DNA of 64,000 nt from Brenneria bubanii (GTDB lineage Bacteria; Pseudomonadota; Gammaproteobacteria; Enterobacterales; Enterobacteriaceae), in NCBI RefSeq assembly GCF_022378355.1, contig NZ_JAKMAJ010000001.1, positions 248,001-312,000 on the forward strand, read 5' to 3'. Of the stretch, positions 30,801-39,994 are shown in pieces. How positions within the stretch are numbered: the stretch's first letter is position 1; each line of letters begins with the position of its first letter. The position numbers were made by a program, and so were the translations under genes. The notes beneath the pieces are model-generated. The model saw nothing but the letters and a program-made list of their open reading frames with translations, was not told where the DNA came from and searched no databases.

Positions 30801-31805
30801 GCGTTCGCGATTCGGCCCGCCGATATTGATCGCCTGGTTAAGGTAATTCTCCGCCCCGATGAAATCTTCGTTACGCAATGCGATATAACCCAGCCCGGCC
30901 AATGCATCGGCATCCTGCGGCTTTTGCGCCAATAGCACTTCGAACTGGCTTTTCGCCGCGCTCAGATCGCCACGCTGCAACGCCGCATAGCCCTGTCCAA
31001 GACCGATACCCGCCAGATTGCTTTCATAATGCGCCAAAACGTCCCGGTCGCCAGGATTTCGCGCCTGATAACCGCGATACAGAGCCTCATCGCCTTGCTG
31101 CGGCGTCATCCACAGCAAGGCCTGCTTTAACGCGGAATCGGCGCCGGCGACATTCTGCGCCGCCAGCTCGGCTAAGCGATTGACCCCGTCGCGCCGGGTC
31201 ATTTCGTCGTAGGTGAGAATGCGCGCCAGCGCCAGCTGAGCCGAGCGGTTGCCGGGGCGCGCGGCCTGCCAGCGTTGCAGGCCGCTGATGGCCTCCTGGC
31301 GTAGGGCGGGCAAACCGGCCATGGTCTGATAATATTCGACGGCCAGGCTATCCAGCGGCTCGCCCCCTTTAAACAGCGCGCGGTAGCCGTCGATGGCGCG
31401 AGTAAAATCGCCCTGAGCCGCCAGTTGCCGAATTCTGGCCAACTGGGCGGGCGGCACCGATGTCAGGGCGCTCGCTTTATCCAGATCGTCCAGCCGGCTG
31501 TCGCCGGGCGACAAGGCGGCGAGCTTCTGGCGCCACGACTGCGCCGCGGCGCTGTTGCCGTTTTGCTGGGCATACAGCGCCAGCAGGTATAACGCTTCGG
31601 TGTTCCCGGGCTCCACTTCCAGAATTTTATTCAGCGCCTCATTGGCCAGGTCGCTATGGGCTTTTTCATGCCAATACGCGGCCTGATCCAGCAGAGCCTT
31701 GATCGCCGGACTGTTCTGCGCCGCGGCAGCCATAACCGGCAACATCAGCATGCTTACCATCGTCAGATAGCGCGCTTTCCAACCCATCTGTTTCTTCATG
31801 TTCAT
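27804..31805 (-). CDS. bcsC: Cellulose export outer-membrane protein BcsC
   Basis: Outer-membrane export component: periplasmic TPR repeats lead to a C-terminal beta-barrel through which cellulose leaves the cell. It has 1333 residues, longer than the 1157 of E. coli. A signal peptide ends at AAAAQ (about residue 30), TPR repeats run to about 805, and the barrel occupies about 1057-1333, ending KYLLDGK. Between them, residues about 961-1040 form an alanine/glutamine/serine-rich segment with two cysteines (C1003, C1012). ATG 31805 or 31799 may be used. It lies 54 nt after bcsB in the operon. Confidence 0.95.
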   Translation of the reverse strand: MNMKKQMGWKARYLTMVSMLMLPVMAAAAQNSPAIKALLDQAAYWHEKAHSDLANEALNKILEVEPGNTEALYLLALYAQQNGNSAAAQSWRQKLAALSPGDSRLDDLDKASALTSVPPAQLARIRQLAAQGDFTRAIDGYRALFKGGEPLDSLAVEYYQTMAGLPALRQEAISGLQRWQAARPGNRSAQLALARILTYDEMTRRDGVNRLAELAAQNVAGADSALKQALLWMTPQQGDEALYRGYQARNPGDRDVLAHYESNLAGIGLGQGYAALQRGDLSAAKSQFEVLLAQKPQDADALAGLGYIALRNEDFIGAENYLNQAINIGGPNRERWLALAQDARFYAELNKAKQTAAAGGLDEALTLSAPLSQQGGERGIAAQLFRADLLRRKGDAAASEQAYRNILAGAAENNDARLGLYYSLQQQQKTADAQQVLQSLPLSLRPQIQAAAPSAEPLRRDAALALRAGNVERALSLLQQAQQRQPGNPWVRLDMARILHQQGNDSRAETIISPLAQPGAPSESLYVAALFAADNERWAEADALMSRIAPARRTREMTALAKRVQFSQGMAQARGYLQQGNQSAAAILLNSLAKIPPPAPADLGNLALALQQAGDNANAVRLVRQNMQKGVQGNAGDYAAQINVLNQAGLTQEADAWLNNPDIQSRSSPVDISRLRTGSVINDADRLREQGQYADAYDKLIVALQQDPQNDDLMLAMGRLYQSGKMNREAAQVYDYLLRRDAQNQQAREGAVNVALANNDVAQAKTLMAGMSGPRTPERLLLAARVAQAQGDRQQALALLRSAKGQMIGLQGAGSNATIAGLPVTDNPFINQQTRTSRSPSAYGVVLPWQLSQRQVDNRYDLNSGATLVAASREESATQRQIDRLLDEVQGREASWAQGNVSVRGRDGENGLSKLTEAKAPLSLSGVPFDTSRLSFNVTPVTLNAGTPADATSNRFGTGALQQAKLAQAATVASAQAATESAQAALAADTAYQTLKSNQDTVCAVSSTSAACLAATNSATEAYNAKQLADSNVTTAQTFGPNDFNADSPGAQKTNGVELNLALAGDSYKADIGTTPLGQDQNSLVGSVQWSPKLSDYTTLTLNAERRPVTDSLLAYVGTRDKISGEKWGAVTRNGGSINLGYDDGDAGFYTGLGYYGYLGDNVASNKGLSTSSGVYIRPYRYDDREMKLGVNVSYMDFSKNLSYFSYGQGGYFSPQDYISVSFPVEYSQQYDNWNYKLSGSVGYQSYSQKESAYFPNNPAWQSELESLVAAGYGSAAWYPGQSQSGIGYNLKAEGSYKLNKNMIIGGQAGYDTFGDYSESTALVYFKYLLDGK

Positions 31806-31859
31806 TATTCCAGATACTTGCGCATAGGCAGCTTAAACAGGCTGGTCGGACGTAATGCT

Positions 31860-34280
31860 TTACTTTTTCGCCGCTAAACGCTGTTGCGCATGGCGGCTCA
31901 ATATCCGATACAGCGGAATACCGAGCAGCACGGAAATCAGCGCGGCGAGCAGTGATAAAATCACCACATGCTGATTGGCATACCAAATCACCATCAGATA
32001 CCAAGGCATCTGCCCGTCGGGATACTGCGCGCTGACGCTGAAGCTCTTCACGCCCCCATCGGAGGTGATTACCGCCATGTCGCCGCGAATTCCGGCGTTA
32101 ATCGCTTTCGAATTCAGATCGTCGTCGATCTGCACGATCTGCTCATCGTTGCTGCCGGTGGCCAGCACCACCAGGCGATTCGGCGACCAGGGAGACGGAA
32201 AGCTGAGAAAGCCGCGCCAATCGCCGATTGAGGACAAATAGCGGTCGGCGGCCAGATATTGCTGCGACCACTGGCCGGATAAATAACGTTTGAGTTTGTC
32301 TTGCGTAGAGGGCGTTCTCAGAGAGAGCCGCGCGTCATCAAGATGATAAGGCGAGCGACTCAGCAGTTGGCGCATCAGTTCAGTCTGGTTCAGCGAGGCG
32401 ACGATCAGCACATTTTTATCGGCCAGCGCCGAGGCGGCGTCCAGCAGCCCCAAATTAACCTGTACGTGGCTAACCGCCACGCCGGTCGCACTCCCCGAGC
32501 GCGAGACAAGGTTGAGCAAGGTGCTGATTTCTTCAGGCGTCGGCCGTTCGGCCAATACTATCTGCGTATGGGAGAAGTCCGCCATTTTACTGAACGGAAA
32601 GGCCGCCCCTACGTAATACGCCAGGTTGGGCAGCATCGAAAAATGGTGGGAACCACTCAGATCTATCGAGGAGCTGCCGTCTATCGTACTTTTGATATTG
32701 CCGCTGCGCAGCACCGCGCACGGCGTGCCGGGTTTGTACTTGATGTTGTGGTAGAGCTGCATCTGATTATCACCATAAATCAGATATGGCGCCAGTTCCA
32801 GCCCATAGCTTTCCTGGCGCGTATCGCCGCCAAGCCGATGCCATGCAGACTCCAGCAGCCCTATTTTATTGACCGAAAGATTACGTAAAAAAGTGCCGTT
32901 CAGCGAAATATTCAGCAAGGATGCGTTTTCGTCTATCCAGCTCCCGGTTGGAAAACGATAATTGATGCGCACCGGAATGTTTTGCCCATCCCACATAAAG
33001 AGATCGGGCGCGGCGCGGAAATTAATATGAATGCTGTCATGATACAGTCCCTCGGCTATCAGATCGTCCGGGTGGCTGACCAGCTCGCGAAAGGTAACCG
33101 GCCGCTCGGTATTGATCCAGCGCGGCGCATCGTACGGCTGCCGCTGCGGGATGGTTTGCCCCTGCACCAGCAAACTGTCCTGACCGACGGGAAGCGCCGA
33201 CGTCGTCAGCCGGTATGCCGACTGACGCAGCTCTTCCGCGTTGCGTCCGGTTACCAGCAGCAGTTTATAAATCGGGTTGAGCGGGTTGTCGATGATATGA
33301 ATCGCCGGGCCATCGTCGACAGGCATGGTCAGATCGGCAACCTTTTCGCCCGCAAGGGCGAATATAATCGCGTTGTTGTCCGGCAAGGTATTCTGATAAA
33401 CCGGAAATTCGATATTGCGATAATTGGCGCGAATACCGAGAAAAGAAGCGACTATCGCCGACGCGGTAATGGCCTGGGCGGAAGGTCTGGCCGCGAACAC
33501 CACCGGAATAGCACTTTTTCCCATCACCATCGGATCGAAGAAAGGACGCGGGAAGTATCCCAGATCTTTGTCGATATTCAGGAGTTGATTCGTCAGCTCA
33601 ATACGGGTTCCCGGTAAGATGCTGATCTGATAGCGGGAGTCATCGCCCACTTCGCACAGCAAATCCGTCGGATTATGAATGCTGAAGCTGAGATTGTTAT
33701 CGCTGACCACCATCGCCGCCGGAATATCCAGTTCGTAGGTATTCGCCGTGGACGAAGCGTCCGCCAGTGCAATGTCGCCCAACGGCTGGCCGTTAAGCAT
33801 CAGAGAGAGCTGGTTGCCTTCTTTCGCCAATGAGGGAGTGGCGCTGAACGACAAATAGAGTTTCGCCTGAGTCACCACCTGACCATGAGGCAAAGTGAAG
33901 CGGATGCCGGACTGCGTCTGTCCGCCGCTCAGGACGAGTCCATCGCGCTGCCCCATATCGGCAATGCTGATGGTGTAGTCATCAATCTGGCTCAGCCGTT
34001 GCGTCTCGTCGCCGTTCTGCGCCGCCGGCGCGAATGACGGCAACGAGACCGCCGGAACCGCGCCCTGCGGCATTGGGAGACCGGCGGAGGGATTATCCAG
34101 CGGCGGCAACGGCGGAAAATCGGGCGGCAGCGCGGTCGGGCTGGCGGGCGTTAGCGCCGGCTGAGGCGACGGCTGCTGAGCCGGCGACAGCGTAGCAGCA
34201 AACAGCCCGCACATCATCACCAACAGGCGGCACGGTCGCAACGCACGCCACCCGGTGAACAAAAATCCATACCTGCTCAT
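31860..34280 (-). CDS. bcsB: Cellulose synthase periplasmic subunit BcsB
   Basis: Periplasmic partner of BcsA, tethered by one C-terminal membrane helix and essential for synthase activity. It has 806 residues (E. coli 779). A signal-like hydrophobic N-terminus is followed by a strongly proline-rich linker (about residues 35-80), then paired carbohydrate-binding and flavodoxin-like domains. The anchor is near the end (VVILSLLAALISVLLGIPLY). Its ATG overlaps the bcsA stop by 4 nt, indicating translational coupling. Confidence 0.95.
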   Translation of the reverse strand: MSRYGFLFTGWRALRPCRLLVMMCGLFAATLSPAQQPSPQPALTPASPTALPPDFPPLPPLDNPSAGLPMPQGAVPAVSLPSFAPAAQNGDETQRLSQIDDYTISIADMGQRDGLVLSGGQTQSGIRFTLPHGQVVTQAKLYLSFSATPSLAKEGNQLSLMLNGQPLGDIALADASSTANTYELDIPAAMVVSDNNLSFSIHNPTDLLCEVGDDSRYQISILPGTRIELTNQLLNIDKDLGYFPRPFFDPMVMGKSAIPVVFAARPSAQAITASAIVASFLGIRANYRNIEFPVYQNTLPDNNAIIFALAGEKVADLTMPVDDGPAIHIIDNPLNPIYKLLLVTGRNAEELRQSAYRLTTSALPVGQDSLLVQGQTIPQRQPYDAPRWINTERPVTFRELVSHPDDLIAEGLYHDSIHINFRAAPDLFMWDGQNIPVRINYRFPTGSWIDENASLLNISLNGTFLRNLSVNKIGLLESAWHRLGGDTRQESYGLELAPYLIYGDNQMQLYHNIKYKPGTPCAVLRSGNIKSTIDGSSSIDLSGSHHFSMLPNLAYYVGAAFPFSKMADFSHTQIVLAERPTPEEISTLLNLVSRSGSATGVAVSHVQVNLGLLDAASALADKNVLIVASLNQTELMRQLLSRSPYHLDDARLSLRTPSTQDKLKRYLSGQWSQQYLAADRYLSSIGDWRGFLSFPSPWSPNRLVVLATGSNDEQIVQIDDDLNSKAINAGIRGDMAVITSDGGVKSFSVSAQYPDGQMPWYLMVIWYANQHVVILSLLAALISVLLGIPLYRILSRHAQQRLAAKK

Positions 34281-36388
34281 ACGGCATCATCCCGCGTGTC
34301 GGCTTTAGCCGGTTCGCTGGCGGACTTCCTGGGATGCTTATTGCCACGGATGGCGTACCAAAACAGCTCCAGCACGCAGCGAATAATCCCCAGTAGCGAT
34401 TTGATTGGATTATCATGCGGATAAGGCGGCGCCAACCAGGCATCGGCACGGGTCAGCACCACGCGCACCAGTTCCCGCCGCTTCGACAACGGCATATCTT
34501 CAAACTTCAATTGTAGTATCTTGTCGTTGGCGTCAATGATCTCTACCGGAATACTCACGGCGCCGGAGTGCAGCAGCAGCTCGACCTCTTCTATCTTGTC
34601 GGTTTTATAGCGCTCATCGGGCGTCACCAGGCGGACGCCGCCCATGGAGAGGTTCAGCGTATGCGTACGCAGAGAAATACCGCTGGCGAAATGCACGATA
34701 GCCGGAATATTGGCATCGATACGAATAGCCTGCCGCACCTGACGGGTTTCACGTGCGGCGGCAATCGCGGCCAGCAGAATCAATACATTGAAACCGGCCC
34801 AGAAGACATTGAGGAAAATAACCTGCGGATTCATCCCGATATAATGATCCATCAGGGCTCGCGCCCCTCCCCATATAATCGCGACGATCAACAGGACGGT
34901 GACGATGATATGCGGCCGAACGATATTGAAGTCAAAGTACCCTTCCTCCAGAAGCCGTCCTTTATCGGTAACGTTAAATTTGCCGCGTTTGGGAGAAAAC
35001 AGCGTGACCAGCGTCGGGATAATGATATGAAACATAATCACCGTGTCATAAATTTCCCCCCAGAACGAATAGCGATAGCGCCCGCTGATGCGCGAACTGG
35101 CGAAGAGCGACAACACCAAATGCGGCATAACATAGGCTAAAATCATGGAAGCGGAAGAGGCGATGATATTCTGGTTAAACAGCAGGTAGGCCAACGGGGC
35201 GGTGACGAACACCAGCCGCGGCAAACCATACTGATAATAGAGCATGGAGTTGAGATAACAGATGCGCTGCTGCCACTTTAGCCCGCGTCCCAATAGCGGG
35301 TTGTCCACGCGGAAAATCTGCGTCATGCCACGCGCCCAGCGGGTGCGCTGGATAATATGCAGCGCCAAACGCTCCGTTGCCAGCCCGGCGGCAAGCGGAA
35401 TAGCCAGAAATGCGGAGTGCCAGCCTCGCCGCTGCAGCTTGAGCGAGGTATGGGCATCCTCGGTGACCGTTTCAACCGCGAAGCCGCCTATCTCTTCCAG
35501 CGCGCTGCGGCGAATAACCGCGCATGAACCGCTGAATGCCGTGGCGTCCCAGTTATCGTTGCCTTGCTGAATCGGCCCATAGAACAGATCGTTTTCGCTC
35601 GGAATATGTCTGGCGACGGACAGGTTGCGCTCAAACGGATCCGGCGAGTAAAAATAGTGCGGCGTTTGAATCAACGCCAGCTTCGGGTCGGTCAGGAAAC
35701 CGCCCAGCGTCGCCTGCAAAAACACGCGCGTGGCGACATGGTCGCAGTCGAAAATACAGATTAATTCCCCCTGAGTCAGCGTCATGGCATGATTCAGGTT
35801 ACCCGCTTTGGCATGTTTGTTATCGTTACGGGTAATGTAGCCAACGCCGGCGTCGGCGGCAAAGACGGCGAATTCACTGCGTTTACCGTCGTCGAGCAGA
35901 TAAACTTTGACCTTATCCCTTGGGTAATCAATACACTGTGCGGCAAGCACCGTATCACGAACCACGCTCAGGCTTTCATTGTAGCTGGGAATATAGATAT
36001 CGACCGTCGGCCACAGACTGCTATCCGCCGGCAGGGGGTCGATGGTGCGCTGTAGAGGCCAACTGGTTTGAATATAGCTGAGGAACATCATGATCCAGGC
36101 ATACAGTTCGGCCAGGAATAGTCCGATGCCCAGCACCGTTTCAATCACCGAGTTAAAATGCAGCGTCTCGGTCGCGCGCCAATAGATATAGCGCGAGGAC
36201 ATTAAAAAACACATCACCATGATGATGATATTGGTTTTTTGACTGCGAAAACGCCCGAGCGACCAGACGGCGGCGATCGCTATCAGCCCGAAAACGAACT
36301 GTTTATCGCTATCCATGGGCGTAATGATAATGACCAGAATGAGCGGCGATAACAGCAATATCAGCAACGGGAAAAGAAGTTTATTCAT
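34277..36388 (-). CDS. bcsA: Cellulose synthase catalytic subunit BcsA
   Basis: Inner-membrane family 2 glycosyltransferase that polymerises UDP-glucose and pushes the glucan across the membrane with BcsB. It has 703 residues, without the extra N-terminal region of the 872-residue E. coli protein. Catalytic motifs in order are DDG (166-168), DCD (214-216), TED (309-311) and QRTRW (347-351); FSGS at 286-289 matches the finger-helix motif. A PilZ domain with RQAIR (552-556) and NLSMGG (579-584) predicts cyclic-di-GMP activation. It starts 25 nt after bcsQ and overlaps bcsB. Confidence 0.98.
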   Translation of the reverse strand: MNKLLFPLLILLLSPLILVIIITPMDSDKQFVFGLIAIAAVWSLGRFRSQKTNIIIMVMCFLMSSRYIYWRATETLHFNSVIETVLGIGLFLAELYAWIMMFLSYIQTSWPLQRTIDPLPADSSLWPTVDIYIPSYNESLSVVRDTVLAAQCIDYPRDKVKVYLLDDGKRSEFAVFAADAGVGYITRNDNKHAKAGNLNHAMTLTQGELICIFDCDHVATRVFLQATLGGFLTDPKLALIQTPHYFYSPDPFERNLSVARHIPSENDLFYGPIQQGNDNWDATAFSGSCAVIRRSALEEIGGFAVETVTEDAHTSLKLQRRGWHSAFLAIPLAAGLATERLALHIIQRTRWARGMTQIFRVDNPLLGRGLKWQQRICYLNSMLYYQYGLPRLVFVTAPLAYLLFNQNIIASSASMILAYVMPHLVLSLFASSRISGRYRYSFWGEIYDTVIMFHIIIPTLVTLFSPKRGKFNVTDKGRLLEEGYFDFNIVRPHIIVTVLLIVAIIWGGARALMDHYIGMNPQVIFLNVFWAGFNVLILLAAIAAARETRQVRQAIRIDANIPAIVHFASGISLRTHTLNLSMGGVRLVTPDERYKTDKIEEVELLLHSGAVSIPVEIIDANDKILQLKFEDMPLSKRRELVRVVLTRADAWLAPPYPHDNPIKSLLGIIRCVLELFWYAIRGNKHPRKSASEPAKADTRDDAV

Positions 36389-36413
36389 TTTTACTTACCC
36401 GACGAGGTAATGA

Positions 36414-37214
36414 TTAAAGGCTGTGTTGTGGCGCAGAATAAATCTCCCCACCGCCGACATTAACTCCCAGGATGGCCGCGACTTTTTTACTAATCAGATC
36501 AATATCGAAGGCCGCGGCGGACACCGGGCTGAATTGATGAATAGATTGCTGGGACGCATTGGCTTCCGGCACGCACTCATCGCGGTGGATGGTGCCAAGC
36601 CGCTTGTCGCCTAAACGCTGTTCGAGAAAAAGAGTTACATCGCGGCTAAGCGAACGACGCATATCACTCTGGTTCACAATGTAATATTCCTGTTGTTTAG
36701 CATTGAGGGGAGAACCGAGAAATTTGTGGTTTTCCATCTGCGGCAACAAAGAGAGCGATGCGGTATCCGCCAGCATGACCACGATGTGCATATCAGCCAG
36801 TTCGCGGGTCGCTTCCAGAGCCGGAACCGGACCGGGGGGGAAATCAGCGATAACGACCATATCGGGGTAACTCAGAATACTGTTTAAACCACGTTGGATA
36901 AAATGCTTATCGTGGCCGATCGCCTGCTCAAAAGCCACCCGCTGCTCATGGGTGGTTTCCCCGTAGGGTAAAACAAATAAATTGGAATGCGCTTTAAGGA
37001 TAAACTGTCCCCAGTCGGAAGCGGACGTAGCCTGCGCCACGTATCCGCGCCCGTCAGACATCGGCACGCCGAAGTGCAAACGCAAAGCGTTCTGTACATC
37101 AAAATCGACCGCCAGCACCTTGAGCCCGCTGCTGGCCAGCATCCACGCCAAATTAGCGACAATAGTGGTCTTCCCTACGCCCCCTTTGGGAGAGCACACG
37201 CAAACTAACGGCAT
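36414..37214 (-). CDS. bcsQ: Cellulose biosynthesis ParA-like ATPase BcsQ
   Basis: MinD/ParA-family ATPase of the cellulose machine; in E. coli BcsQ localises the synthase at the pole and is required for secretion. It has 266 residues. The deviant Walker A SPKGGVGKTT lies at residues 8-17, VLAVDFD follows, and Walker B-like VIADFPPG is near 120. The start overlaps the 3' end of the preceding gene by 10 nt. This ParA member belongs with cellulose genes rather than with a plasmid or chromosome partition system. Confidence 0.95.
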   Translation of the reverse strand: MPLVCVCSPKGGVGKTTIVANLAWMLASSGLKVLAVDFDVQNALRLHFGVPMSDGRGYVAQATSASDWGQFILKAHSNLFVLPYGETTHEQRVAFEQAIGHDKHFIQRGLNSILSYPDMVVIADFPPGPVPALEATRELADMHIVVMLADTASLSLLPQMENHKFLGSPLNAKQQEYYIVNQSDMRRSLSRDVTLFLEQRLGDKRLGTIHRDECVPEANASQQSIHQFSPVSAAAFDIDLISKKVAAILGVNVGGGEIYSAPQHSL

Positions 37215-37666
37215 AAGGCAATAGCCTCTAATAGTGGTTTCAACGGGGTATCGCGGCGTTGGTCATTATCATCTACGGACGCGCTTTTTTGCCTGAACAA
37301 GCGCCGAAAACGAGGCTCTTCGTCGGTATTGCGTCGCGCTTCATCGACGGGGGGCGCAGGCGATGCGGGCACCGACGCAGGCAAGACGGTGGAATCCCGG
37401 CCGGCCGAGAGTTGCTGACTGACAGACTGTAACAGAGGGGCTGAACGAAATTCGTCCTTATTCACCGGAACCGGACTGGTCGGGAGCCCGGCCATTCTCT
37501 GGCGAATCCCATCATCGGCGACGGTATTATTCGCGCCGGCGACCTGCTTTATAATCGCCCATTCCTGCGACGGCGTATGGCCATCGTTTTCAGAAGTATC
37601 TTTATAATCAATATGTTCTAGGTTCAGCCTTTCTTTGAATTGCTTAATATCGTCATAACTATTCAT
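37205..37666 (-). CDS. bcsO: BcsO-like cellulose operon protein with BcsR-like N-terminus
   Basis: First gene of the bcs operon, 153 residues. No enzyme motif is visible. The N-terminal 43 residues, with IKQFKERLNLEHIDYKD, resemble E. coli BcsR (short, with an LPDIDYADIS core), which pairs with BcsQ. Residues 60-115 are rich in proline and serine, and a basic cluster FRRLFRQK lies near 120-127. Position before bcsQ and the proline-rich character fit the BcsO proteins of Dickeya-type clusters; BcsP or an extended BcsR are alternatives. The start at 37666 has GGATGG upstream; an ATG 11 codons earlier is weaker. Confidence 0.65.
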   Translation of the reverse strand: MNSYDDIKQFKERLNLEHIDYKDTSENDGHTPSQEWAIIKQVAGANNTVADDGIRQRMAGLPTSPVPVNKDEFRSAPLLQSVSQQLSAGRDSTVLPASVPASPAPPVDEARRNTDEEPRFRRLFRQKSASVDDNDQRRDTPLKPLLEAIALCR

Positions 37667-37704
37667 ACACCATCCAGAGAAGCATATATCAGCTATCATT
37701 AATG

Positions 37705-37723
37705 TTATGCGTATTATGCATAA
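37705..37723. promoter_or_regulatory. Inverted repeat before the bcs operon
   Basis: TTATGC (37705-37710), seven bases, and GCATAA (37718-37723) form a perfect dyad 39 nt upstream of the first bcs gene, inside an AT-rich 200-nt leader. This resembles an operator but I cannot name the protein. A weak TTTTCA-N17-TTAGAT promoter lies further upstream on the minus strand. Confidence 0.35.
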
Positions 37724-37870
37724 TGAGGAAATATGACCGACCGTTCTATTTCCCCAATTTTTTATTTACTCAACCTTTATAGACAGACATTATCCTATCC
37801 TATCTAAAATTTAGCATATAATTTTGAAAACATCCGTCATTTAGTGGCGTAGTAATCCTGGATTTCACCG

Positions 37871-38860
37871 CTACGGATTATATTTTTCTCTTTGCGAATC
37901 CGTCTCCTTCGCCACCAACTTCTCTAGTAAGTCAATATGCAAAGGATCGTCGTTTAACGCAGGAATGTAGGTATATGCTTCCCCTCCCGCGTGCATAAAG
38001 ATCGCTTTATTTTCTTCCTCAATTTCTTCCAGCGTTTCCAGACAATCCGCCGCAAAGCCAGGACACATAATCTGGACATGCTTAACGCCCTGCCCCGGCA
38101 GGTCTTTCAGGGTTTCATCCGTGTAGGGCGTCAGCCATGGCTCGCGGCCAAAACGCGACTGGAAGGTCACCAGCACTTTTCCTTCCGGCAATCCTAATGC
38201 CGCCATCAGCGCCCTGCTCGTCGCCATACAGCGTAGCGGATAATCATCACCTTCGCTGGCATAACGCACCGGGATACCGTGAAACGAGAGCACCAGCCGG
38301 TCAGGTTCGCCATGCTCGGCAAATGACAATTCCACCCGGGCTTTCAGGGCGGCGATATACGCGGGATCGTCCGCATAATCACGAATAAATTGAATGGCAG
38401 GCAATTGCCGGCACCGACTCAGCGCCCTCGCCACCCCATCCCAGACCGAGGCCGTCGTCGAGCAGGAATACTGCGGATACATCGGCAACACCACCAGCCG
38501 GGTGACGCCCTGAGCCAACAGCTTATCCAGCGCCGCCCCCAGGCCGGGCGAGCCATAGCTCATCCCCAACTCAACCGGCATGCCAGGCATACGGCTTGCC
38601 AGCGCCTGTTGCTGGCGGCGGCTAATAACCAACAGCGGCGAACCGCCATCCATCCAGATGGACTGGTAAAGTTTTGCTACGCGCGGCGCGCGGCGCGGCA
38701 GAATGATGCCCCGCAGCAACGGCCACCACAGCCAGCGCGGGGCATCCACCACGCGCCGATCGCTAAGAAACTCTGCCAGATAGCGTTTAACCGCTCGCGG
38801 GGTCGGCGCGTCGGGCGTACCAAGATTCACCATCAATACACCGAACTTCTGTTGCGTCAT
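37871..38860 (-). CDS. hemH: Ferrochelatase HemH
   Basis: Last enzyme of heme synthesis; it inserts ferrous iron into protoporphyrin IX at the inner face of the membrane. It has 329 residues (E. coli 320). Seen motifs are [10 protein letters not shown] at the N-terminus, [29 protein letters not shown] containing the metal-binding histidine, and [15 protein letters not shown] with the catalytic glutamates. It lies downstream of adk on the same strand as in E. coli. No terminator is visible between it and the bcs operon, so read-through is possible. Confidence 0.98.
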   Translation of the reverse strand: MTQQKFGVLMVNLGTPDAPTPRAVKRYLAEFLSDRRVVDAPRWLWWPLLRGIILPRRAPRVAKLYQSIWMDGGSPLLVISRRQQQALASRMPGMPVELGMSYGSPGLGAALDKLLAQGVTRLVVLPMYPQYSCSTTASVWDGVARALSRCRQLPAIQFIRDYADDPAYIAALKARVELSFAEHGEPDRLVLSFHGIPVRYASEGDDYPLRCMATSRALMAALGLPEGKVLVTFQSRFGREPWLTPYTDETLKDLPGQGVKHVQIMCPGFAADCLETLEEIEEENKAIFMHAGGEAYTYIPALNDDPLHIDLLEKLVAKETDSQREKYNP

Positions 38861-39078
38861 ACTGCTTTCCTCTTATGGATAAGCCGGTTATCCCGCGCCT
38901 ATCGGTATAATCTGGTTTCTATTGTAGCGAAAAACACCCGATAAAAATTGAAAGTTAGAAACATTGAAAGCAATGTTATCAATAGGGAAAAACGAAGATT
39001 CTGACGAAAGGGCGGGGAGGTAACCGGCTGGTTATGGAAGAGCAGATCGTTGATTTATTTACATGACATACAATATCA

Positions 39079-39114
39079 GCGAATGTCGCCACGCATCTTG
39101 CAGGCGACACTCGC
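39079..39114. repeat. Long hairpin downstream of adk
   Basis: GCGAATGTCGCC (39079-39090) and GGCGACACTCGC (39103-39114) pair over 12 bp with one mismatch (G-U in RNA) around a 12-nt loop, 22 nt after the adk stop. No U-tract follows on the minus strand. It may protect the adk mRNA 3' end. Confidence 0.6.
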
Positions 39115-39135
39115 TCGCGCATCAGACCGGAAAAA

Positions 39136-39807
<672 letters not shown>

Positions 39808-39994
39808 TTATAAAATAAATTTGAAAGCGCTAAACCATACCATTCCGCACCGTTATCCTCAAGGAACGGGCTCGTTTCAGCCAGGCGCCGGCGAACAAAA
39901 AATCTCATCAGCGCCGATGTTTTGCGGCGACGGCGCGCATCCGGGTTTCCGTTCGCGGGCGATGACGGCGGCCGCGAGACCGACGCCATCAGGC

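Noticed and set aside
36414-37214. ParA-like ATPase as a plasmid or island partition gene
   Set aside because: It overlaps cellulose operon genes on both sides or nearly so and fits BcsQ; no ParB or centromere repeats are present.
39880-39930. Similarity between this spacer and 47970-48010 around TCATCAGCGC
   Set aside because: Both contain a short run of similar bases near gcggcgaa, but the match covers only about 30 bases with several mismatches, so a shared repeat family cannot be supported by eye.
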